Of a stretch of DNA of 5,037 nt, positions 1-5,037 are shown one piece after another. The stretch comes from a bacterium (GTDB taxonomy: Bacteria; Actinomycetota; Acidimicrobiia; Acidimicrobiales; Bin134). How positions within the stretch are numbered: position 1 is the first letter of the stretch; each line of letters opens with the position of its first letter. The DNA lies in assembly GCA_028820035.1 (NCBI GenBank), contig JAPPKI010000424.1:1-5037 (forward strand). Reading direction: 5' to 3'. Both the position numbers and the translations under genes were made by a program. Under the pieces are notes generated by a model, which did not search any database, had not been told where the DNA came from, and was given only the letters and a program-made list of their open reading frames with translations.

Positions 1-29
1 GCGACGCGTCCACGCTGGCTACTCAGACC

Positions 30-827
30 ATGGCCGCCGCCCGAGCGGTGGGCGCCGTCAAGACCTACGGTTCGGGAGAGACCGAAGTCCGAGCCCTTGA
101 CGGTGTGGACATCGCCTTCGAGAAGGGCAAATTCAGCGCCATCATGGGCCCGTCGGGCTCAGGCAAGTCCACCCTCATGCACTGCATGGCCGCACTCGAC
201 AATCTCACCGAAGGTCACGCCTTCATCGGCGATACCGACCTGAGCACCCTGTCGGACAAAGAGCTGACCTTGCTGCGCCGCGACCGCGTGGGGTTCATCT
301 TCCAAGCCTTCAACCTGGTACCCACGCTGAACGCGATCGAGAACATCACCTTGCCCATGGATCTGGCTCGGCGCGAACCCGACCAGGAGTGGGTCGACAG
401 TGTGATCGCCACCGTGGGACTGGGTGACCGACTCACCCACCGGCCCAACGAGCTGTCGGGAGGCCAGCAGCAGCGGGTGGCGGTGTCGAGGGCGCTGGCC
501 AGCCAGCCGGAGATCATCTTTGCCGACGAGCCCACCGGCAACCTCGACTCCCGGTCGGGCAACGACGTGCTGAAGTTCATGCGCGACGCGGTTGACGATC
601 TGGGCCAGACCATTGTGATGGTCACCCATGACGCCAAGGCGGCATCGTTCGCCGACCGGACCGTGTTCTTGGCCGACGGCAAACTCCAGGGGGAGATGCT
701 CAATCCCACCGCCGATCAGATCCTCGACTACATGAAGATCCTGCAAGTGGGCCAGTTCGTCAAGGGCATACCAGAGGGGGCCACCATGGAAGAGGTCTTG
801 GAATACATGAAGGATCTGGACGACTGA
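30..827 (+). CDS. ABC transporter ATP-binding protein, MacB/LolD-like
   Basis: This is the cytoplasmic ATPase that would power the FtsX-type permeases encoded downstream. All ABC signatures are visible, numbered from the ATG at 30: Walker A GPSGSGKST (40-48), Q-loop Q92 in FQAFNL, signature LSGGQ (142-146), Walker B IIFADE (162-167) with catalytic E167, D-loop NLDS (171-174) and switch H200. The KTYGSGETEVRALDGV start and the NLDS D-loop are typical of the MacB/LolD/FtsE class. At 265 residues it is about 35-40 longer than a minimal LolD-type ATPase. The excess is a C-terminal tail (about 225-265), rich in acidic residues, with two similar motifs, LDYMK and LEYMK. The start is uncertain: no Shine-Dalgarno sequence precedes ATG 30, and the frame stays open to base 3 (DASTLATQT), so the gene may begin outside the window. 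The family assignment is firm. The substrate is unknown. Confidence 0.95.
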   Translation: MAAARAVGAVKTYGSGETEVRALDGVDIAFEKGKFSAIMGPSGSGKSTLMHCMAALDNLTEGHAFIGDTDLSTLSDKELTLLRRDRVGFIFQAFNLVPTLNAIENITLPMDLARREPDQEWVDSVIATVGLGDRLTHRPNELSGGQQQRVAVSRALASQPEIIFADEPTGNLDSRSGNDVLKFMRDAVDDLGQTIVMVTHDAKAASFADRTVFLADGKLQGEMLNPTADQILDYMKILQVGQFVKGIPEGATMEEVLEYMKDLDD

Positions 828-882
828 GTTTGGGCGCAGCCAGGTAGCCCGACTTCGAAGTTTGTGATCCGGTAATCGGCCA
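828..882 (+). other. Intergenic spacer between ATPase and first permease
   Basis: This 55-base gap lies between the ATPase TGA and the GTG of the permease. It holds a perfect 10-base palindrome, acttcgaagt, at 852-861, but no GC-rich stem followed by a T-run, so I see no intrinsic terminator. I also see no convincing -10/-35 pair and no purine-rich Shine-Dalgarno sequence just before GTG 883. The short gap and shared orientation suggest co-transcription of the ATPase and permease, which is an inference. Confidence 0.6.
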
Positions 883-3477
883 GTGACTCTCCTGCGATAC
901 AGCCTCCGAAGCATCGCCGGCGTCAAGGTCCGGTTCGCGCTCACCACCCTTGCCGTAATCATCGGGGTGGCCCTCACCACCGGGGTGCTGATCTCCACCG
1001 ACGGCCTCCGCGCCTCCCTCAACGACCTGTCGGGGCAGATTTACGAGAAGTACGACTTCACCGTTCGCGCCGCCTCCGACGTCGGCGACCGAAACGAGGG
1101 CGTGCCTCTGGTTCCCGTGTCGCTGAGCGAAGAGCTCATGTCGATCGACGGGGTAGAAGCAGTGGCGGGTTTGGCGCAGGAATTCAATGTCGTGGCCATC
1201 GACGGCGAAGGCAACGCCTTGGACCCCGGCGTAGGCCGACAGATCGGATACGGCTGGCCCGAAGTTGAGTCGCTGAGCACGATCTATCCCTACGACGACG
1301 GCATCAGCCGTCGGCCCGTCGGATCCGATGAATTCGCCATCGACCACTTCACCGGCCGGGAGAACAACTTCGACATCGGTCAGCGCTACAAGGTGGCCAC
1401 CCCTGGCGGCACCGGCGAATACGAGCTGGTGGGGTACTTGTACTTCCTCGACCCTGAGACCCGGGTAGCGCTTCAGACCGTTTCGTGGGACATGCCCACC
1501 GCCCTTCAGCTCTTGCACGATGGCGGCGGCTACGACCACATCCACGGGAAGCTGTCACCGGGAGCAACTTACGAAGAGGTGGCCGCGGTTATCAGGGCCC
1601 GAGTGGGCCCCGATATCGAGGTGATCTCCCAGCAGGACAACATCGATGAGAGCAACGCTGAGTTTGCCGGGAACATCGACCGCATCCAAAACCTCTTGTT
1701 GGCTTTCGCGGTGATCGTTTTGATCATCTCGGCGTTCATCACTTACAACACATTCACCCTGGTCATGGGGCAGCGCATCAGAGAATTGGGCCTGCTGCGG
1801 GTGCTGGGCGCCGAGCGGCGCCAAGTCGCCCAAGTCGTGGCGGTCGAAGCCTTGATCGTCGGGATTGTGGCCACCATCGCAGGGTTCGGACTCGGCATCT
1901 TGGTGGCTCTTGGAATTGCCGGAGCACTGAGCAGCGCTGGCGCCCACCTTCCTGCAATCGACATCATCATCGGCGGGTGGACCGTTGCGGCCGCGGTGAT
2001 AGTCGGCATCGGTGTGACCATGATCACCGCCATCTGGCCGGCCATGCGGGCCCGCCGGGTGACGCCCATGGTGGCACTGGCCGACGAGGCCGAGATCGAT
2101 CCCTTCAATCGGCGGCGCGCCTTGGTCATTGGAACAGCAGCCGGCGGGGCGGGGCTGATACTGATGCTGATCGGCCTGCTGGCCGACCTCTCCACCTCCC
2201 AGCTCCTTCTTCCGCTCGGCTTGGGGGCGTTATTGATGCTTCTGGGGGTCAACATCGCCACCCCGGGAATCGCCCGGCCGATGTCGCTGTTCCTGGGTTG
2301 GCCGGCCGACCGGCTGTTCACCCTCAACGGGCGGCTGGCTCGGCTCAACGCGGCCCGCAATCCACGACGCACCGCCACCACCGCTTCGGCGCTCATGATC
2401 GGCCTGGCCATGGTGTCACTGGTCACCGTGCTCGGGACATCCTTCAAGCAAACCTTGACGAGCCAACTAGAAGGTTCGGTAGAGGCCGACTGGCTAGTCT
2501 GCGTCAACGAGTGCAACACAGACTTGAGCACGTTCAGCACTGCTGTGGGCGCGTTCAGCCAAGAGGCCACTCGGCAAATGTCGGAGATGTCCGAGTTGGA
2601 ATCGGTGATGGCCTTCCGATTCCGCCCCGACGGAGCGCGCCCCCCCGATGGCGAACAGCGCCGCCTGACCGGCACTGACCTCGACTCGTTCTCCCTCCAT
2701 GTCGACCCGGGTGTGGTCGCCGGAACCTTGGACGACGCCGGCACCGGCGATGTTCTCGTCCACAAGGACCTGGCCGATGATCTGGACATCGCCGTCGGAA
2801 ACCAGCTGCTCCTTGAGTTCCCCGGCGAGCAACTGTCGACGTTTGAAGTCGTGGCCCTCCACAGCGAAGATTCTGTGGTTGGTCCATTGGTGGTTGACTT
2901 CAGCGACTGGGACCAATTCATGGGCGGTACCCAGGACAACCTGGCAACGGCCATCACCGCTCCGGGGATCGACCTGGACCAAGCCCGGACGAGCTTGGAA
3001 ACCAATCTCTCCAACTACCCCCAGGTCATTGTCAAGGACCAGGCCGAATACCGAGAGGGCAGGGCCACTGAGATCAACACGTTCCTGGTGATTATCAACG
3101 TGTTCTTGACCCTCGCTTTGCTCATCGCTGTGGTGGGCATCTCCAACACCATGGCCCTTTCGATTTTCGAGCGAACCCGGGAACTGGGGATGGTGAGGGC
3201 GATCGGAATGGCCAAACGGCAAACCTGGGGGACGATCTTCTTGGAGAGCATCATCGTCGCCGTCTTCGGAGGACTAGTAGGCATCGCGACCGGCGTGGTG
3301 GCCGGCGCCATCGCGGCGGCCGCCCTTCCTAGCAGCGTCATCTCCACTGTCAGCGTGCCGTGGCTCACGCTGGTGATCTACCTGGTGGTGTCGGCGGTGG
3401 CCGGAATGCTGGCCGCCTTCTTCCCGGCCCGCCGAGCCAACCGCCTCAACGTGTTGGAAGCCATCGCTCACCAGTAA
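883..3477 (+). CDS. ABC transporter permease, FtsX/MacB-like, ten membrane segments (complete)
   Basis: This inner-membrane permease should pair with the upstream ATPase. It has 864 residues. Segments judged by eye: TM1 about 18-38; first extracytoplasmic MacB_PCD-like domain about 40-268 (QIGYGWP at 120, DEFAID at 149, LLHDGGGYD at 210); first FtsX core with TM2 270-293, TM3 317-345 and TM4 366-388; a central hairpin TM5-6 about 414-462; TM7 500-521; second extracytoplasmic domain about 522-730; second FtsX core with TM8 733-757, TM9 787-815 and TM10 825-848. RELGLLRVLGA (300-310) and RELGMVRAIGM (767-776) are the cytoplasmic segments expected to contact the ATPase. GTG 883 is chosen because an in-frame TGA at 865 precludes an earlier start at any distance and the only other codons between are not starts; the conserved RYSLRSIAG follows directly. 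Two cysteines (540, 544) lie in the second outer domain. Function is inferred from family and context; the substrate is unknown. Confidence 0.95.
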   Translation: MTLLRYSLRSIAGVKVRFALTTLAVIIGVALTTGVLISTDGLRASLNDLSGQIYEKYDFTVRAASDVGDRNEGVPLVPVSLSEELMSIDGVEAVAGLAQEFNVVAIDGEGNALDPGVGRQIGYGWPEVESLSTIYPYDDGISRRPVGSDEFAIDHFTGRENNFDIGQRYKVATPGGTGEYELVGYLYFLDPETRVALQTVSWDMPTALQLLHDGGGYDHIHGKLSPGATYEEVAAVIRARVGPDIEVISQQDNIDESNAEFAGNIDRIQNLLLAFAVIVLIISAFITYNTFTLVMGQRIRELGLLRVLGAERRQVAQVVAVEALIVGIVATIAGFGLGILVALGIAGALSSAGAHLPAIDIIIGGWTVAAAVIVGIGVTMITAIWPAMRARRVTPMVALADEAEIDPFNRRRALVIGTAAGGAGLILMLIGLLADLSTSQLLLPLGLGALLMLLGVNIATPGIARPMSLFLGWPADRLFTLNGRLARLNAARNPRRTATTASALMIGLAMVSLVTVLGTSFKQTLTSQLEGSVEADWLVCVNECNTDLSTFSTAVGAFSQEATRQMSEMSELESVMAFRFRPDGARPPDGEQRRLTGTDLDSFSLHVDPGVVAGTLDDAGTGDVLVHKDLADDLDIAVGNQLLLEFPGEQLSTFEVVALHSEDSVVGPLVVDFSDWDQFMGGTQDNLATAITAPGIDLDQARTSLETNLSNYPQVIVKDQAEYREGRATEINTFLVIINVFLTLALLIAVVGISNTMALSIFERTRELGMVRAIGMAKRQTWGTIFLESIIVAVFGGLVGIATGVVAGAIAAAALPSSVISTVSVPWLTLVIYLVVSAVAGMLAAFFPARRANRLNVLEAIAHQ

Positions 3478-3486
3478 TACTTACTC

Positions 3487-5037
3487 ATCGGCCTCATCCG
3501 CTACGCCCTGAAGAGCATCGCCGGAACTCGCATCCGGTTCATGCTGACCACGCTGGCCGTTGTCGTGAGCGTGGGCTTCACCGTGGGCGTGCTGGTCACC
3601 ACCTCGGGGCTTCGCTCCACGTTCGACAACCTCTCTGCGGACATCTTCCAAGGCGTTGACCTGTCGGTGCGTCCCGAGCTGGTGTTCGGCGACAGGGGCG
3701 AGAGCGGAACGCTGGTCGACCCCGAGCTCCTCGGTGACGTGCGATCGGTGGACGGGGTGGCCGCCGCGGTGGGGACGGTGGTCGAGTTCAACGTGATTCC
3801 CATTACCGCCGACGGCGAGGCGCTGGAGCTATTCGGTCCACCCCAGATCGGCATCGGCTGGCCCTCTGATGACTCCCTCGGTGCGCTGGAGGTGTGGCCC
3901 GACGGCGTGAGTCGAATCCCCGCCGGGCCCGACGAATTCGCCATGGACGCCGACACCGCCAACGACAACGGCTTTGAGGTGGGCGAGCGCTATCGGGTGT
4001 CCACCCCCGGCGGTACCGAATCGTTCACCCTGGTCGGGATTTTCCGTTACGGCAGCGGCGACAACGCCACCGCGGGCGCGCAAATGACGGCGTGGGACAT
4101 CGAGACCGCCCGCCAGCTTCTGCACAACGGAGGGGGCTACGACAGCATCGACATCCGGTTAGAGCCCAACACCTCGCCGGAGGCGGCATCGGCAGCCGTT
4201 GCCACTGTGCTCGACGATGGCCTCGAGGTGGTGGCCAACGAGGAACTGGTGCAAGAGCAGTCCGATCTGTTCGACGAGTTCGTCGGCTTCTTCGAGTACT
4301 TCATGCTGGGATTCGCGGTGGTGATCCTGGTGGTGTCGGCCTTCATCATCTACAACACCTTCACCATTTTGGTGAGCCAGCGCACTCGGGAGCTGGGGCT
4401 GCTGCGGGCCTTGGGGGCCAGCGGACGGCAGGTCACCACCATCGTCGTCGGCGAGGCCATCGCCGTGGGGGTGGTGGCCAGCGCCGCTGGGCTCGGATTG
4501 GGCGTGCTGATTTCTCTTGGCATCCGAGCGCTGATATCCAGCTTCGGCGCCGGCCTGCCCGATGCGCCCATCATCGTGGGCACCAACTCGATTCTGGCCG
4601 CGGTGTTGATCGGGGTGGGGGTGACCGCGGTGTCGGCTATCTGGCCCGCCCTGCGAGCCCGCCAGGTGACGCCGATGGCGGCGCTCACCGGCAATATGCC
4701 GCCCCGCCTGACCGAAGAGCGGCGATCGACTGGGCTGGAGAAGCTGCTCACCGCCTCCAGCGTGATCTTGGTGGCGTTCGGAATCGTCTGGGAGACGGCG
4801 CTGGTCATCATCGTCACTGCGCTGGCCGCCGCGGTGCTGGCCTTTGTCGGAGGACGCAATCTGCCCCAGCCGGTGGGTCAAGCCCGGGTGCTGATACTGG
4901 GTCTGGCCATGCTCATCGTGGCTGTGGTCGGAGACTTCTCGACCAGCTCGCTTCTGGCCCTGCTGGGCATGAGCGCGCTATTGGTGTTTGTGGGGATGAA
5001 CCTGGTGAGCCCGGCCTTTGCCGTGCCGGTGTCCAGA
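3487..5037 (+). CDS. Second FtsX/MacB-like ABC permease, paralog of the first, 3' end outside the window
   Basis: The frame is open from just after the TAA at 3475 to the window end, at least 517 codons from 3487 without a stop. It aligns without gaps to the first permease over about the first 60 residues, with roughly half identical (RYALKSIAG against RYSLRSIAG, RFMLTTLAV against RFALTTLAV). Shared landmarks follow: QIGIGWP, DEFAMD, RYRVSTPGG, LLHNGGGYD, RTRELGLLRALGA and AIWPALRAR. By eye, TM1 is about 18-38, the MacB_PCD-like domain about 40-265, TM2-TM4 270-292, 319-345 and 369-391, then two hydrophobic hairpins where the first permease has one. The start is a problem: the codon aligned with the first permease's GTG is ATC (3487-3489), and the first in-frame ATG is 3541, which would remove the conserved cytoplasmic N-terminus. 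I report 3487 as the homology-defined beginning. The second half of the protein is not in the window. It probably forms a heterodimer with the first permease. Confidence 0.88.
   Translation, partial: MGLIRYALKSIAGTRIRFMLTTLAVVVSVGFTVGVLVTTSGLRSTFDNLSADIFQGVDLSVRPELVFGDRGESGTLVDPELLGDVRSVDGVAAAVGTVVEFNVIPITADGEALELFGPPQIGIGWPSDDSLGALEVWPDGVSRIPAGPDEFAMDADTANDNGFEVGERYRVSTPGGTESFTLVGIFRYGSGDNATAGAQMTAWDIETARQLLHNGGGYDSIDIRLEPNTSPEAASAAVATVLDDGLEVVANEELVQEQSDLFDEFVGFFEYFMLGFAVVILVVSAFIIYNTFTILVSQRTRELGLLRALGASGRQVTTIVVGEAIAVGVVASAAGLGLGVLISLGIRALISSFGAGLPDAPIIVGTNSILAAVLIGVGVTAVSAIWPALRARQVTPMAALTGNMPPRLTEERRSTGLEKLLTASSVILVAFGIVWETALVIIVTALAAAVLAFVGGRNLPQPVGQARVLILGLAMLIVAVVGDFSTSSLLALLGMSALLVFVGMNLVSPAFAVPVSR

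Noticed and set aside
852..861. 10-base palindrome acttcgaagt in the spacer, considered as an operator or terminator
   Set aside because: It is short, has no loop or T-run for a terminator, and a single palindrome of this length is weak support for a regulator site.
159..1022. Long open frame on the minus strand across the ATPase and the permease start
   Set aside because: It is antisense to a gene with intact ABC motifs. Its composition (runs of His, Gln, Arg and Val) is what the complement of GC-rich coding DNA gives, and it crosses the real gene boundary.
1977..2678. 233-codon plus-strand frame overlapping the first permease
   Set aside because: It is a shifted frame of the permease with Arg/Gly/His/Asp-rich low-complexity content and no family resemblance, while the permease frame continues intact through it.
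1743..3014. 423-codon open frame on the minus strand inside the first permease
   Set aside because: It is rich in Ser, Arg, Pro and Thr with no recognisable domain, and lies fully antisense to a conserved membrane protein. It is a shadow of GC-rich codon usage.
3360..3659. Plus-strand 99-codon frame bridging the two permeases
   Set aside because: It could have filled the gap between the permeases, but it is Arg/Pro/His-rich, resembles no family, and overlaps the conserved ends of both permeases out of frame.
4159..4881. Minus-strand open frame opposite the second permease
   Set aside because: It is Gln/His/Gly/Asp-rich, antisense to clear transmembrane segments, and shows no domain.
3487..5037. 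Second permease considered as a decayed pseudogene because of its missing start codon
   Set aside because: The frame has no stops or frameshifts over at least 517 codons and all family motifs are kept, so there is no other sign of decay.

Overview
The window is a piece of a high-GC bacterial genome. GC-rich third codon positions, a GTG start and the style of the proteins suggest an actinobacterium or a relative. This is an inference from overall resemblance, since no taxonomic marker is present. Almost every base is coding, and all genes lie on the + strand.

Layout: (1) 30-827, an ABC transporter ATPase of the MacB/LolD class with all nucleotide-binding motifs intact; its frame stays open to the left edge, so the true start may lie outside the window. 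(2) 828-882, a 55-base spacer with no recognisable terminator or promoter. (3) 883-3477, a complete 864-residue FtsX/MacB-type permease with about ten membrane segments, two large extracytoplasmic domains and two FtsX cores. (4) 3478 to the right edge, a second paralogous permease cut off by the window end after at least 517 codons, roughly its first half. It is in the same frame as the first permease and separated from it only by a TAA. It has no ATG, GTG or TTG at the position where homology says it should begin.

Together the genes look like one transporter operon: one ATPase driving a pair of diverged permeases, probably as a heterodimer. Family members export lipids, peptides or drugs, or transmit force to extracytoplasmic partners. 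Nothing in the window identifies the substrate.

The points worth a second look are the missing start codon of the second permease, an extra hydrophobic hairpin of about 47 residues in that permease which looks like an internal duplication, and a C-terminal extension of the ATPase carrying a repeated L-[DE]-Y-M-K motif. I see no RNA genes, mobile elements, CRISPR arrays or phage genes. The system belongs to a known superfamily; I found no evidence of a wholly new type of system.
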